Notes: generated from the sequence alone by a model not told the origin. A stretch of DNA of 64,000 nt from Croceicoccus mobilis (GCF_001661965.1 NZ_LYWZ01000025.1:248001-312000), one strand, 5' to 3'; shown: positions 9,468 to 19,492, counted from the first letter of the stretch. Made by a program: numbers and translations.

Positions 9468-12467
9468 ATGGCGCGTAGCTCACGCGTAACTTCGATTCGA
9501 TTCTTGTCCGGCGCATCCGCTCTGGCTCTGGCGGCGCTTCCCGCTGTCGCCATGGCGCAGGATACGGCCGAGACCCAAAGTGAAGAGGCAACTGCCGGCG
9601 ATGACGTCATCGTCGTTACCGGCATTCGTGCGTCGCTGCGCGACGCGATGAATATCAAGCGTGACGGGCAGGGCGTTGTCGATGCTATCTCGGCAGAAGA
9701 CATTGGCAAGTTTCCCGATACCAATCTCGCGGAATCGCTCCAGCGCATCACCGGCGTGTCGATCGACCGCTCCAATGGCGAAGGCTCGACCGTTACGGTT
9801 CGCGGCTTCGGTCCGGAATTCAACCTCGTCACGCTGAATGGTCGCCAGATGCCGACCTCGACGCTGGGCGATGGTGCCAGCCCGCCGTCCTCGCGCAGCT
9901 TCGACTTTGCCAATCTCGCGTCGGAAGGCGTTGCCGCGGTCGAAGTGTACAAGACTGGCCGCGCCGATGTCCCCTCGGGCGGTATCGGCTCGACCATCAA
10001 CATCCGCACCCCGCGTCCGCTCGACAAACCCGGTCTTTCGGGCAGCGTCGCGGTCAAGGGCGTGCTCGACAGTTCGCGCAACAGCGGCAATCCGATCACG
10101 CCGGAAGTGTCGGGCATCCTGTCCAGCACCTTTGCCGATGACCGCATCGGCATCCTCGTCGCCGGTTCCTACCAGGACCGCAAGGCGAGCGTGAACACGG
10201 CGAGCGTCGGCTGGCGCGACGGCTATCTGGGCAGCGAAAACAACTGGGGCAGCCTGGCGCAGGAAGGCAGCGCCGGTTACGACCAGATCACCAACCGTCC
10301 CGGCCCTAACGATGTCTATGCCGTTCCGCAGAACGCCAGCTATACGCTGACCGACATCGACCGCGAACGCATCAACGGGCAGGCCGTGCTGCAGTATCAG
10401 CCGACCGACACGCTGACTGCGACACTGGACTACACCTTCAGCCAGAACACGGTCGAGGCGCGTTCGAGCGATGTCGGCATCTGGTTCAACTTCGCCAACA
10501 CCTCCAGCGCATGGACCGATGGTCCGGTGGCGGGCCCGATCTTCTATTCGGAAAACTTCGGCACCGATCCCGCGGGGTGGTCCGACCTGTCTTACTCGGG
10601 CGCGCTTGTAGCCAATCGTTCGATCAACAAATCGCTTGGTTTCAACCTCGAATGGGAGCCGACCGACCGCCTCAGCTTCACGCTCGACGCGCATGATTCC
10701 AGCGCGGAATCCAAGCCGACGAACAAATACGGCACCTCGGTTTCCGTTGGCACTGCCGTCTTTGGCCTGGCCGAACAGGGCATCAATTTCGAAAACGACC
10801 TGCCGGTCATCTATTACACGCCCGGCGACGGCATCGACCCCAACGACCCGGCCGAACGTTTCGCGACCGGGCAGGCGTTCCGCAACGCCTATTTCAAGGA
10901 CGAGATCCGCCAGGTGCAGATCAGCGGCCGTTACGACGCCGACATGGGCTTCCTGAAAAGCGTGGACTTCGGCGCGACCTATACCGAGAACAAGGTCCGC
11001 AGCGCCTATGGCTTCCTTCAGAACGAGACATGGGGCGGCATTCCGGGCGCAGGGCCGGGCGATATTCCGGACGACATCTTTTACGAGATCAGCCTGCCGG
11101 ACAAGTTCTCCGGCCTGTCGGGTTCGAACGATCCGGCGATGATCCAGAGTTTCTATGGCTTCAATTTCGAAGACATGGTCACGATCCTCGACGATCAGTT
11201 CGGCATCTGTGACGCGGCGGCCGTTTCGGGCACCTGCCTTGCGGATTACAACACCGACCGCCGGATCAAGGAAACGACCTGGGCGCCCTATATCCAGTTC
11301 AACAACGAATTCGACCTGATGGCGGGCCCGGCCCATGTCATCGCCGGTCTTCGTTACGAGAACACGGATGTCGACAGCTCGGCACTGGTGCCGATCCCCG
11401 AAACGATCCGCTGGGTTTCGGTCAATGAATTCGCCATCGACTACGGTCCGGACGATTATTCGCAGCTCAAGGGCGGGTATGATTTCTGGCTGCCCTCGAT
11501 CGACTTCGATTTCCGTCCGATCGACGATGTGGTGGTCCGCGCTTCCTATAGCCAGACGATCACCCGGCCGAGCTATGCCGACCTTCAGGGCGGCCAGTCG
11601 ATCGATCCCAATCCGCGTATCGAGAACGGCACCGGTTCGCAGGGCAATCCCGGCCTTCTGCCGTATAAGTCGGAGAATTTCGACGCCTCGGCGGAATGGT
11701 ACTATGGCCCCTCGAGCTATGTCTCGATTGGCTATTTCCGCAAGAACGTCGAGAACTTCATCGGATCGGGCCGCGCCAATGTCTTCATCGACGGTGTGAC
11801 CAACCCGGCATCGGGTCCGCGTGTGGAGGCTGCCTATGCGGCGCTGGGCGCGGATGCCCCGCTGACCGAGGTGCGGCAGTACATCTTCGACAATTATCCG
11901 GAATCGACGATTGCCACGGGCACCGACACCAATGGCTTCACCACGGGGTCGATCCTGTCGCTGCCCGAAGACGATCCGATGCGCTTCGAGGTTACCCAGC
12001 CGGTCAATTCCGACCAGACGGCGACCATCGACGGTCTCGAATTCGCGGTGCAGCACAGCTTCTGGGACACCGGCTTTGGCGTCATCGCGAACTACACCAT
12101 GGTCAATGGCGATGCGAAATACGACAATACGCAGCCCTATAATGTCACGCAGTTCGCGCTGACGGGCCTGTCGGACAGCGCCAATCTCGTCGGTTTCTAC
12201 GACAAGGGACCGCTTCAGGCCCGCGTCGCGTGGAACTGGCGCGACAAGTTCCTGGGCGGCACCGGTCCGAACCCGTTCTATGTCGAGGAGTACTGGCAGA
12301 TCGACGCCAGCGCTTCCTATGAATTCGACATGGGCGTTTCGGTCTTTGTCGAGGCGATCAACCTGACGGGCGAAAGCCGCCGCGGGCATCGCCGTTCGGA
12401 CAACACCGTCTATTTCGCATCGCCGGGCTTTGCCCGCTATGCGGCAGGCGTTCGCTACAATTTCTAA
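9468..12467 (+). CDS. TonB-dependent receptor for carbohydrate (beta-glucan) uptake
   Basis: A protein of 999 residues starting at ATG 9468, which has GGGGAGAGG just upstream. The signal peptide ends AVAMAQ, followed by a TonB-box-like DDVIVVTGIRASLRDAMNIK and the plug segment AEDIGKFPDTNLAESLQRITGV. That plug sequence is characteristic of the large Caulobacter/Sphingomonas-type receptors usually tied to sugar uptake. The barrel ends in ARYAAGVRYNF. It heads a locus with two halogenases, SapC, a cupin-like protein, GH16, GH3 and a sugar transporter, which makes beta-glucan oligosaccharides the likely ligand (inference). A double LacI-type palindrome lies before it. Confidence 0.93.
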   Translation: MARSSRVTSIRFLSGASALALAALPAVAMAQDTAETQSEEATAGDDVIVVTGIRASLRDAMNIKRDGQGVVDAISAEDIGKFPDTNLAESLQRITGVSIDRSNGEGSTVTVRGFGPEFNLVTLNGRQMPTSTLGDGASPPSSRSFDFANLASEGVAAVEVYKTGRADVPSGGIGSTINIRTPRPLDKPGLSGSVAVKGVLDSSRNSGNPITPEVSGILSSTFADDRIGILVAGSYQDRKASVNTASVGWRDGYLGSENNWGSLAQEGSAGYDQITNRPGPNDVYAVPQNASYTLTDIDRERINGQAVLQYQPTDTLTATLDYTFSQNTVEARSSDVGIWFNFANTSSAWTDGPVAGPIFYSENFGTDPAGWSDLSYSGALVANRSINKSLGFNLEWEPTDRLSFTLDAHDSSAESKPTNKYGTSVSVGTAVFGLAEQGINFENDLPVIYYTPGDGIDPNDPAERFATGQAFRNAYFKDEIRQVQISGRYDADMGFLKSVDFGATYTENKVRSAYGFLQNETWGGIPGAGPGDIPDDIFYEISLPDKFSGLSGSNDPAMIQSFYGFNFEDMVTILDDQFGICDAAAVSGTCLADYNTDRRIKETTWAPYIQFNNEFDLMAGPAHVIAGLRYENTDVDSSALVPIPETIRWVSVNEFAIDYGPDDYSQLKGGYDFWLPSIDFDFRPIDDVVVRASYSQTITRPSYADLQGGQSIDPNPRIENGTGSQGNPGLLPYKSENFDASAEWYYGPSSYVSIGYFRKNVENFIGSGRANVFIDGVTNPASGPRVEAAYAALGADAPLTEVRQYIFDNYPESTIATGTDTNGFTTGSILSLPEDDPMRFEVTQPVNSDQTATIDGLEFAVQHSFWDTGFGVIANYTMVNGDAKYDNTQPYNVTQFALTGLSDSANLVGFYDKGPLQARVAWNWRDKFLGGTGPNPFYVEEYWQIDASASYEFDMGVSVFVEAINLTGESRRGHRRSDNTVYFASPGFARYAAGVRYNF

Positions 12468-12505
12468 GCTGGCGACCGCTTGATATGAATTGAGCAATCG
12501 GGAAA

Positions 12506-12540
12506 GGTCGTCGCGGGCACAAAAGCCCCGGCGGCCTTTT
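12506..12540 (+). terminator. Terminator or attenuating hairpin after the glucan receptor
   Basis: The arm at 12506-12518 can pair with 12525-12536 through a GC-rich stem with some G-T pairs and is followed by TTTT. It sits between the receptor stop and the halogenase ribosome binding site (CAGGAG). It would let the abundant receptor be expressed more than the enzymes downstream. T-tract is short, so termination is probably partial. Confidence 0.6.
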
Positions 12541-12573
12541 CCGCCTTATAGAACAACAGGAGAGTGACGGGCC

Positions 12574-14118
12574 ATGTCGGGCGTTACGCCCCCAAAGGGC
12601 GAGATCAGCAGGATCGTGATCGCAGGCGGCGGCACCGCCGGCTGGCTGTCGGCCTGCACGATCGCTGCGCGCGCCCGCACCGATGGCCGCGATCTTTCCG
12701 TTACGCTGGTCGAGGCTCCCGACATCCCCACCATCGGCGTGGGTGAGGGAACATGGCCGACCATGCGCGGCACGCTGGCCACCATTGGGATTGCCGAAGA
12801 GGAATTCCTGCTCGCCTGCGATGCCTCGTTCAAGCAGGGGTCGCGATTTGACGGATGGCGCGACGGATCGGCAGGCGACAGCTATCTCCACCCGTTCACC
12901 GCCCCGCCTGCGGGATCGCTTGCGCCGATGCTATCGGCGTGGAACGCGATGGGGTCGTTTGCCAGCGCCATGACCCCGCAGGCCGATGCCTGCGCCGCCG
13001 ATCTGGCCCCGCGTCAGCGTACGATGCCGGGCTATGCCGGTGCGCTCAATTATGGCTACCACCTCGACGCGGGCAAGTTCGCGGCGCTGCTGAAGCGCCA
13101 TGCCACCGGGCGGTTGGGCGTTACCCATATCGCCGACCGCATTACCGGCGTTGAGCCGGATGAAGGCGGCAATATCAAGGGCCTGCACCTTTCCTCTCAC
13201 CCCATGCTCGAAGGGAATCTGTTCCTCGACTGCACCGGCATGCGGGCGCTTTTGATCGACGGCCATTGCGGCGCGGGCTTCATCGACCGCTCGCAAGTCC
13301 TCTCCAACGATCGCGCGCTCGCCATGCAGGTGCCGGTCGAAGCGGGCAGCGCGATTGCATCCCAGACCATCGGCACGGCGCACGAGGCCGGTTGGCTGTG
13401 GGACATCGCGCTGCCCGCACGTCGCGGCATCGGCTGCGTCTTCTCCTCCGCCCATATGGATGAAACCCGCGCCGCGGACGTGCTGCGCGCCCATGTCGCC
13501 AAAGCCGTGCCGGGTGCGGATATCGACGCACTGGAACCGCGCCTGCTGCGTTTCGCCAGCGGGCACCGTGATAGTTTCTGGAAAGGCAATTGCCTTGCCG
13601 TCGGCCTGTCCGCCGGGTTCGTCGAACCGCTGGAAGCATCGGCCATCGTCATGATCGAATTGTCGCTGACGATGCTGATGGACAATTTCCCGCAGAGCCG
13701 TGCGACCATGCCGGTCCACGCCCGCCGTTTCGATGCGCTGTTTCGCCAGCGCTGGGACCGGATCGTCGATTTCCTCAAACTGCATTATGCGCTCTCACAG
13801 CGGACCGAACCCTATTGGCGCGACCATGTCTCGAGCGTGCCCGATACGCTGTCCGACATGCTGGCGCTTTGGCGCGAACAGCCGCCTGCCGCCGATGATT
13901 TTCCATTGGCAAATGAAGTGTTTCCCGCGGCAAGCTGGCAATATGTGCTATATGGCATGGGCCATGATCTTCCCGCCCATTTGCCGCCAGCGGCATCAGA
14001 TCCGCTGGCCGATGTGCGCGAACGTGCGCGGCGAATGACCGCCGCGCTGCCGACCAATCGCGCCTATCAAGATGCCTTGCGTCAGGCCGCCCCCATTCCC
14101 GCTGGAGCAAACCGATGA
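12574..14118 (+). CDS. Flavin-dependent tryptophan halogenase family protein
   Basis: A protein of 514 residues. The N-terminal FAD dinucleotide-binding motif GGGTAGW lies at 18-24. The Lys equivalent to the catalytic lysine of tryptophan halogenases is present (K87 in CDASFKQGS). The second family signature, WxWxIP, appears as W274-L-W276-D-I278-A279, so the Pro is replaced by Ala. It is the first gene of a tightly overlapping run: the stop TGA overlaps the SapC start by 4 nt. In sugar-utilisation loci of this kind these proteins are frequent but their substrate is unknown; a true halogenation reaction is not proven. A reduced-flavin partner is not encoded nearby. Confidence 0.85.
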   Translation: MSGVTPPKGEISRIVIAGGGTAGWLSACTIAARARTDGRDLSVTLVEAPDIPTIGVGEGTWPTMRGTLATIGIAEEEFLLACDASFKQGSRFDGWRDGSAGDSYLHPFTAPPAGSLAPMLSAWNAMGSFASAMTPQADACAADLAPRQRTMPGYAGALNYGYHLDAGKFAALLKRHATGRLGVTHIADRITGVEPDEGGNIKGLHLSSHPMLEGNLFLDCTGMRALLIDGHCGAGFIDRSQVLSNDRALAMQVPVEAGSAIASQTIGTAHEAGWLWDIALPARRGIGCVFSSAHMDETRAADVLRAHVAKAVPGADIDALEPRLLRFASGHRDSFWKGNCLAVGLSAGFVEPLEASAIVMIELSLTMLMDNFPQSRATMPVHARRFDALFRQRWDRIVDFLKLHYALSQRTEPYWRDHVSSVPDTLSDMLALWREQPPAADDFPLANEVFPAASWQYVLYGMGHDLPAHLPPAASDPLADVRERARRMTAALPTNRAYQDALRQAAPIPAGANR

Positions 14119-14831
14119 CCAGTCACGCCATTCTCGACAGCAACACCCACCGCGACCTGCGCGTCGCCTCCGACCCGTCCGCGGACATGGGCGATGGGGT
14201 AATGAGCTGCATCACCTTTCCCGATGAATTCCGCCGGGTGCAGGGCGAGTTTCCGATCCTGTTCCGCATGGACGCCGCGCGCGAGAATTTTCACGCGCTC
14301 GCCATGTTCGGGTTTGAGCAGGGGGAGAACCTGTTTCTCGACAATGGGAAATGGGATGCAGCCTATCGCCCGCTGGCTCTCTCGATCCAGCCGTTTCTGA
14401 TCGGGAGGAACCCGGATGGCGAGGGGCCGGGGCAGGTGCATGTCGACATGGAGCACCCCCGCGCCAATGCCGCCGAAGGCACACGCGTTTTCGACGAGGA
14501 TGGCCGACCCACGCCATATCTGGAAGGGATCGCCGAACAGCTGGGTGCAGTCGACCAGGGCTATCGCGGGCAGGACGCGTTTTTTGCGGCCTTGAAGCGG
14601 CATGAACTGCTCGAACCCTTCACGCTGGAGATTACGCTGGCGGATGGGGCCAAAAACAATCTCGTGGGCTTCCACATCATCGATGAGGCAAAGCTGCAGG
14701 CGCTGGACGGCGAGGCTGTGGCCGAGCTGCATGCCGAAGGGCACCTTATGCCGATCTTCATGGCATTGGCTTCGCTGTCGCAGATCGGCGAGCTGGTCGC
14801 GCGCAAGAACCGGCGCGAAGGACACATCTGA
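14115..14831 (+). CDS. SapC family protein
   Basis: A protein of 238 residues starting with ATG that overlaps the upstream stop (ATGA at 14115-14118). It is a member of the SapC family named after a Campylobacter paracrystalline-surface-layer gene, recognisable by the [20 protein letters not shown] region, the [20 protein letters not shown] block and the late FLDEQ-like [10 protein letters not shown] stretch. No signal peptide or membrane segment is visible. SapC genes are regularly next to tryptophan halogenases and cupin-like proteins in TonB-receptor loci; their biochemical role is not established. Translational coupling with both neighbours suggests a complex or shared step (inference). 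Confidence 0.85.
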   Translation: MTSHAILDSNTHRDLRVASDPSADMGDGVMSCITFPDEFRRVQGEFPILFRMDAARENFHALAMFGFEQGENLFLDNGKWDAAYRPLALSIQPFLIGRNPDGEGPGQVHVDMEHPRANAAEGTRVFDEDGRPTPYLEGIAEQLGAVDQGYRGQDAFFAALKRHELLEPFTLEITLADGAKNNLVGFHIIDEAKLQALDGEAVAELHAEGHLMPIFMALASLSQIGELVARKNRREGHI

Positions 14832-15862
14832 TGGCTGAGGCCGATCCCGGCCCTCTCACTGGCCTCACGCCGGTGCGCGAGATCGCGGTGGCCGACGCCG
14901 CTGACCTTTCCGAACGTCTGCGCGGGGCGGAGCGGCCTTTCATCATTCGCGGGCTGGTGAAGGACTGGCCGTTGGTGCAGGCGGGGCTGGCCGGTAGCCG
15001 CAATGCGCGCGATTATTTGCTGAGAAAGCGTCAGGACCGGCCCTTCACCGTTTCCATCGCGCCGCCGGATGCGGGTGGCCGCCTGTGGTACACCGACGAT
15101 TTCGCCATGAATTTCCGCATGGCAAAGGCAAAACTGCCCGAGATATTCCAGAAGATCGACGAAGCCGAGGCCGAGGAGGATAGCCCCGCAATCTATCTCG
15201 CCTCCATCGACATGCACGAATATTTCGACGGGTTGGTGGAGGAAAATGATGTCGACCTGTCGGGCCGCGATCCGCTGCGATCCATCTGGATCGGGACAGC
15301 GACGCGGATCGCTGCGCATAACGACTTCCCCGACAATCTCGCCTGCTGTGCGGTGGGGAGGCGGCGTTTCACCCTGTTTCCGCCTGACCAGTTCCGCAAT
15401 CTCTACCTTGGCCCGGTCGACAACACGCCAGCGGGGCGGGCGGTATCCATGGTCGATTTCGCCGCGCCCGATTACGATGCGCACCCCCGCTTCCGCGAGG
15501 CGCTGGCCCATGCGCAAGTGGCAGAGCTAGAGCCGGGCGATGCTCTCTTCATCCCGTCGATGTGGTGGCACCATGTCGAGGGATTGTCCGACTTCAACGT
15601 GCTGGTGAACTATTGGTGGCGCGATACGCCGCGCTGGCTGGGGCAGCCGCAGGATGCTCTCAATCACGCCATGATGTCGATCCGCGACCTGCCCGAAAAG
15701 GACCGCGCGATCTGGCGCGATCTGTTTGAACATTACGTGTTCGGCGCGGGCCCCGAAGTCACCGACCACATCCCCGAAAAGGCGCGCAGCGTGCTCGGCC
15801 CGCTGACGCCCGAAAGCGCGGGCCGCATCCGCGCATTCCTGCTTAGGAGCCTTTCGCGATGA
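14831..15862 (+). CDS. Cupin-like (JmjC-type) Fe(II)/2-oxoglutarate oxygenase-like protein
   Basis: A protein of 343 residues whose start overlaps the SapC stop (TGATGG). Family marks of the cupin_8/JmjC-like group are visible: PFIIRGLVKDWP near the N-terminus, the facial-triad HxD at H163-N-D165 (AAHNDFPDN), the FTLFPPDQFRNLYLGP strand, and the distal His in IPSMWWHHVEGL (about 247/248). All three iron ligands therefore seem present, and a hydroxylase acting on protein or small molecule is possible. In these loci the gene is a constant companion of SapC and halogenases; the substrate is unknown. Confidence 0.82.
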   Translation: MAEADPGPLTGLTPVREIAVADAADLSERLRGAERPFIIRGLVKDWPLVQAGLAGSRNARDYLLRKRQDRPFTVSIAPPDAGGRLWYTDDFAMNFRMAKAKLPEIFQKIDEAEAEEDSPAIYLASIDMHEYFDGLVEENDVDLSGRDPLRSIWIGTATRIAAHNDFPDNLACCAVGRRRFTLFPPDQFRNLYLGPVDNTPAGRAVSMVDFAAPDYDAHPRFREALAHAQVAELEPGDALFIPSMWWHHVEGLSDFNVLVNYWWRDTPRWLGQPQDALNHAMMSIRDLPEKDRAIWRDLFEHYVFGAGPEVTDHIPEKARSVLGPLTPESAGRIRAFLLRSLSR

Positions 15863-17370
15863 AACCGACCCCGCGCCGTATCGTGATCGCAGGCGGCGGC
15901 ACCGCAGGCTGGATGGCCGCTGCCGCTATCGCCCGCACCTTGGGTGAGATGGTCGATGTGACGCTGGTGGAAAGCGAGCAGATCGGCACCGTCGGCGTGG
16001 GTGAAAGCACGATCCCGCCGCTGGTGGGCTTCAACCGCCTGCTCGGCATTAACGAGGCCGAGTTCATGCGCGCCACGCAGGCGACGTTCAAGCTGGGCAT
16101 CCAGTTTGAAAACTGGCGCGAGCCGGGCGAATTCGATTCAGGGAACGGCTATTTCCATAGCTTCGGCATCACGGGGAAGGACCACTGGTCGGCAGGGTTC
16201 CAGCACTTCTGGCTGAACGGGCGCGAGCGTGGACACAGCGAAAGCTATGACGAGTACTGCCTTGAACTGAAGGCCGCCCATGCGGGCAAGTTCGCGCATC
16301 TGCCCGATAATCGCCTGAACTACGCCTATCAGCTCGACAGCGCGCTTTACGCAAAGTTCCTGCGCGCCATGGCCGAAGCCGACGGCGTCACCCGTGTCGA
16401 GGGCAAGATCGCCAAGGTGGAGCTGAACGGCGAGACCGGCGACATCGCCGCGCTGACGCTGGACGCGGGCACGCGGATCGAGGGCGATCTCTTCCTCGAC
16501 TGCACCGGCTTTCGCGCCTTGCTGATCGAGGGGGCTTTGCATGCAGGGTACGACGACTGGACGCATTGGCTACCGTGCGACCGCGCCATCGCGGTGCAGA
16601 CTGCCAGCGTTCGCCCGCCGATCCCTTATACGAAGGCGATCGCGCATGAGGCGGGCTGGCAATGGCGCATTCCGCTGCAGCACCGGGGCGGCAATGGCAT
16701 CGTCTATTGCAGCCGCTACATGTCGGATGACGAGGCCGAGGCGAAGCTGCTCTCAACAGTCGAGGGCGAGGTGCTGACGAAGCCCAATCGCCTGCGCTTC
16801 ACCACAGGGGCGCGGCGGCGGCAGTGGCATCGGAACTGCATCGCCATCGGCCTGTCGGGCGGGTTCATGGAACCGCTGGAATCGACCTCCATCCACCTCA
16901 TCCAGCGTGCTATCCTGCGCCTGATCCGCATGCTGCCGGCAGGCACGATCAGCGCCCGCGACATTGCCGAATTCAACGACCAGCAGTTGACCGACATGGA
17001 GCAGATCCGCGACTTCCTGATCCTCCATTACAAGGTCACCGAACGGCGCGATTCCCCGTTCTGGCGGCAATGCGCCGTGATGCCGGTGCCCGATACGCTC
17101 ACGCAAAAGATCGAGCTGTTCCGCGAAACCGGACGTGTCTTCCGCAAGAACGACGAGCTTTTCGTCGAGAACAGCTGGGTGCAGGTGATGATGGGGCAGG
17201 GCATCGTGCCGCAATCCCATCACCCCATCGCCGCCAAGCTTTCGGACGAGGAAATGGCGCAGTTCCTGAAGACCATCCGCGAAAGCGTGGCGAAGACCGT
17301 CGCCAGTCTTCCCGACCACCATCATTATGTCTCCCGCACCTGCGGTGCGCGCGAGGCGGAGGCCGCATGA
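15859..17370 (+). CDS. Flavin-dependent tryptophan halogenase family protein, second copy
   Basis: A protein of 503 residues starting in a 4-nt ATGA overlap with the cupin-like gene. It has GGGTAGW (12-18), the catalytic-type lysine K78 (ATQATFKLG) and an intact WxWxIP motif at W267-Q-W269-R-I271-P272. Unlike the first copy, all canonical halogenase signatures are kept. The two copies are clearly diverged rather than a recent duplication. The final codons overlap the GH16 start, so the whole run from 12574 to 18296 is one translationally coupled operon. The substrate is unknown. Confidence 0.88.
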   Translation: MKPTPRRIVIAGGGTAGWMAAAAIARTLGEMVDVTLVESEQIGTVGVGESTIPPLVGFNRLLGINEAEFMRATQATFKLGIQFENWREPGEFDSGNGYFHSFGITGKDHWSAGFQHFWLNGRERGHSESYDEYCLELKAAHAGKFAHLPDNRLNYAYQLDSALYAKFLRAMAEADGVTRVEGKIAKVELNGETGDIAALTLDAGTRIEGDLFLDCTGFRALLIEGALHAGYDDWTHWLPCDRAIAVQTASVRPPIPYTKAIAHEAGWQWRIPLQHRGGNGIVYCSRYMSDDEAEAKLLSTVEGEVLTKPNRLRFTTGARRRQWHRNCIAIGLSGGFMEPLESTSIHLIQRAILRLIRMLPAGTISARDIAEFNDQQLTDMEQIRDFLILHYKVTERRDSPFWRQCAVMPVPDTLTQKIELFRETGRVFRKNDELFVENSWVQVMMGQGIVPQSHHPIAAKLSDEEMAQFLKTIRESVAKTVASLPDHHHYVSRTCGAREAEAA

Positions 17371-18296
17371 AACTTCTCACCTTGCTTGCCGCGACAGCAC
17401 TGGTCGCGCCCGTTACCGCGCATGCGCAAGATAACGACGACAGCAAATGGCAACTGGTCTGGTCGGACGAGTTCGACGGGGACGCCATCGACCCGATGAA
17501 ATGGGAGCTGGAGGAGAACTGCTGGGGCGGCGGCAATAATGAGCGCCAGTGTTACACCGACAGCCCCCGGAATGCGCATGTCGAGGACGGCCATCTGGTC
17601 ATCACCGCGCGCAAGGAAAGCATGACGGGCCCCGCGCTTCCGCTGGATCAGCGTGGCGGGGGCGATGTGCCGGACGCGACCAAGCCCTTCACCAGCGCGC
17701 GGCTGACCACGCGCGATCGGGCTGCGTGGCGCTATGGCCGGATCGAGGTGCGGGCCGAACTGCCGCAGGGGCAGGGCACGTGGCCCGCGATCTGGATGCT
17801 GCCCGAAAGCGGCGCCTATGGCCGCTGGGCCGCATCGGGCGAGATCGACATTCTGGAAGCGGTGAACCTTGGCACCAAATGCGCCGATTGCCCCACCGGC
17901 AAGGAGGATACGGTCCTCGGGACCCTGCATTTCGGCGGCTTCCCGCCTGAAAACGCGCACAAGGGCGAAGAAATCCATTACCCCGAAGTGCTCTTGGGCT
18001 TTCACACCTTCGCCATCGAATGGAGCGAAGGGCGGATCGAATGGTTCGTCGATGGAAAAAGCTACCAGGTGCAGACCGCCGGGGATTGGTACACGCCGGC
18101 AAGCGATGATCCGCTGTCGCCCTTCGACCGGCGTTTCCACCTGATCCTCAATCTCGCCATTGGTGGCGGGCTTGCCGAAAGTCGCGGGCTGAAGGGCGTC
18201 GACGAGACCGGCTTTCCCAAGCAGATGAAGGTTGATTGGGTGCGCGTCTGGCAATGCGGCGCGGATCAGGCTACCGGAAAGGCGTGCGAACGCTAA
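17367..18296 (+). CDS. Exported GH16 glycoside hydrolase (beta-1,3-glucanase/laminarinase type)
   Basis: A protein of 309 residues starting at ATG 17367, which overlaps the halogenase stop (ATGA). The signal peptide MKLLTLLAATALVAPVTAHA is followed by QDND. The GH16 catalytic motif ExDxxE is present at E159-I-D161-I-L-E164, and the flanking GTWPAIWMLPE, GTLHFGG and FHLILNLAIGG blocks are typical of laminarinase-like members. It would cut beta-1,3- or mixed-linked glucan in the periplasm or outside, supplying oligosaccharides for GH3 and the transporter. Start chosen from signal peptide position and overlap. Confidence 0.9.
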   Translation: MKLLTLLAATALVAPVTAHAQDNDDSKWQLVWSDEFDGDAIDPMKWELEENCWGGGNNERQCYTDSPRNAHVEDGHLVITARKESMTGPALPLDQRGGGDVPDATKPFTSARLTTRDRAAWRYGRIEVRAELPQGQGTWPAIWMLPESGAYGRWAASGEIDILEAVNLGTKCADCPTGKEDTVLGTLHFGGFPPENAHKGEEIHYPEVLLGFHTFAIEWSEGRIEWFVDGKSYQVQTAGDWYTPASDDPLSPFDRRFHLILNLAIGGGLAESRGLKGVDETGFPKQMKVDWVRVWQCGADQATGKACER

Positions 18297-18349
18297 CAGC
18301 GGGGGCTGGAGGCGCCTTGGCATGAACGTAAGCGGGGTAGACGGAAACA

Positions 18350-19411
18350 ATGGCTAGGCGGCGTCAGGCGGTCACGATCAAGCATGTGGCGGCGGATGCG
18401 GGCGTATCGCTTCAGACCGTCAGCCGCGTCATCAACAAGGAACCCAATGTCCGCCCCGAAATGCAGGAGCGGGTGCAGGCCTCCATCGACAGGCTGGGCT
18501 ATGTCCCCTCCATCGCGGCCCAGCGGATGAGCGGGTCGCGGTCTTATCTTATCCTCGCATTGAATGACCGCGACCGCACCATTGCCGACTGGCGCGAACG
18601 GCAAGGCGCCGACTGGGTCGACCAGATGCTGCTGGGCGGCATGCTGAAATGCGCCGAACATGGCTATCGCCTGATGTTCGAACTGGTCGACACTCATTCC
18701 GACCATATCCGGCGCGAACTTGCCGCCACTATCGCCGCGTTGCAACCCGATGGCGTGATCCTCACGCCGCCGCACTCCGAAAACCCGCTGATCACGGGCA
18801 TGCTGGCAGAGCAGAAAATCCCCTTCGCCCGCATCGGTTCGGCGCAGGAAGGGCCGGGCATCGCGCTCACCATGGATGACGAGGGCGCGGCCCGCAGCGC
18901 GACTGAGCGGCTGATCGAGCTTGGTCACAAGCGGATCGCGATGATCGCGGGGCCGGCGGATTATTCGGTCAGCGGATGGCGCGTCGATGGCTGGAAAAAG
19001 GCCATGGCCGGGGCGGATCTGCCGATTGATGATCTTTGCGAGGCGGGTGATTTCGGCTTCGACAGCGGCCTTGTCGCGGCAAAGGCGCTGCTTTCGCGCG
19101 AAGACCGGCCCAGCGCCATCATCGCCAGCAGCGGACCGATGGCGCTCGCCACGATGCAGGTTGCGCGCGAGATGGGGCTGTCGCTTCCCACCGATCTGTC
19201 GATAATCAGTTTCGACAACACGCCGCTGGTGCGCTTTACCCATCCCACCATGACCGCCGTTGACCAGCCCATCGCGGCGGTGACCAGCCGCGCGGTCGAG
19301 CTCTTGATCGAAGCGCAAAAGGGCGAGAAGCCGCCAGCGCAGCCCGTGGTCGTGCCTGCGACCTTGGTGGAGCGGGATTCGACTGCCGCTTCGGGGGCTT
19401 CGCCCGCCTGA
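18350..19411 (+). CDS. LacI-family transcriptional regulator of the glucan locus
   Basis: A protein of 353 residues. The N-terminal LacI HTH is plain (VTIKHVAADAGVSLQTVSRVIN, then YVPSIAAQRM), followed by a periplasmic-binding-protein-like sensor domain that includes GHKRIAMIAGP and the late SIISFDNTPLVRFTHPTMTAV block. It lies between GH16 and GH3 and is read in the same direction. The CG-centred palindromes at 9364-9385 and 19479-19492 are its likely targets, with a glucan-derived sugar as inducer. The binding assignment is inference from position and symmetry. Confidence 0.9.
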   Translation: MARRRQAVTIKHVAADAGVSLQTVSRVINKEPNVRPEMQERVQASIDRLGYVPSIAAQRMSGSRSYLILALNDRDRTIADWRERQGADWVDQMLLGGMLKCAEHGYRLMFELVDTHSDHIRRELAATIAALQPDGVILTPPHSENPLITGMLAEQKIPFARIGSAQEGPGIALTMDDEGAARSATERLIELGHKRIAMIAGPADYSVSGWRVDGWKKAMAGADLPIDDLCEAGDFGFDSGLVAAKALLSREDRPSAIIASSGPMALATMQVAREMGLSLPTDLSIISFDNTPLVRFTHPTMTAVDQPIAAVTSRAVELLIEAQKGEKPPAQPVVVPATLVERDSTAASGASPA

Positions 19412-19478
19412 ACCGGGCGGAAATCAAAATTCCCCGAAGGCTTGATTTTTCCGGATCGCCGTGCGATTGGCTCATTAT

Positions 19479-19492
19479 TGAGAACGTTCACA
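19479..19492. promoter_or_regulatory. Palindromic operator before GH3, candidate LacI site
   Basis: TGAGAACGTTCACA contains the same GAACGTTC core (19482-19489) as the receptor promoter and matches the symmetric form TGTGAACGTTCACA at 13 of 14 positions. It overlaps a promoter-like arrangement (TTGGCT, 18-nt spacer, CATAAG) upstream of the GH3 gene, so a bound repressor would block it. Confidence 0.6.

Noticed and set aside
9480-12497. Long open frame (about 1005 codons) on the minus strand opposite the glucan receptor
   Set aside because: It mirrors the receptor gene, is Arg/Val/Asp-rich like antisense frames of high-GC genes, lacks domains and has no ribosome site.
16824-17366. In-frame extension upstream of the GH16 gene into the second halogenase
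   Set aside because: The signal peptide begins at ATG 17367 and the extension is out of frame with the halogenase coding sequence, a shadow.
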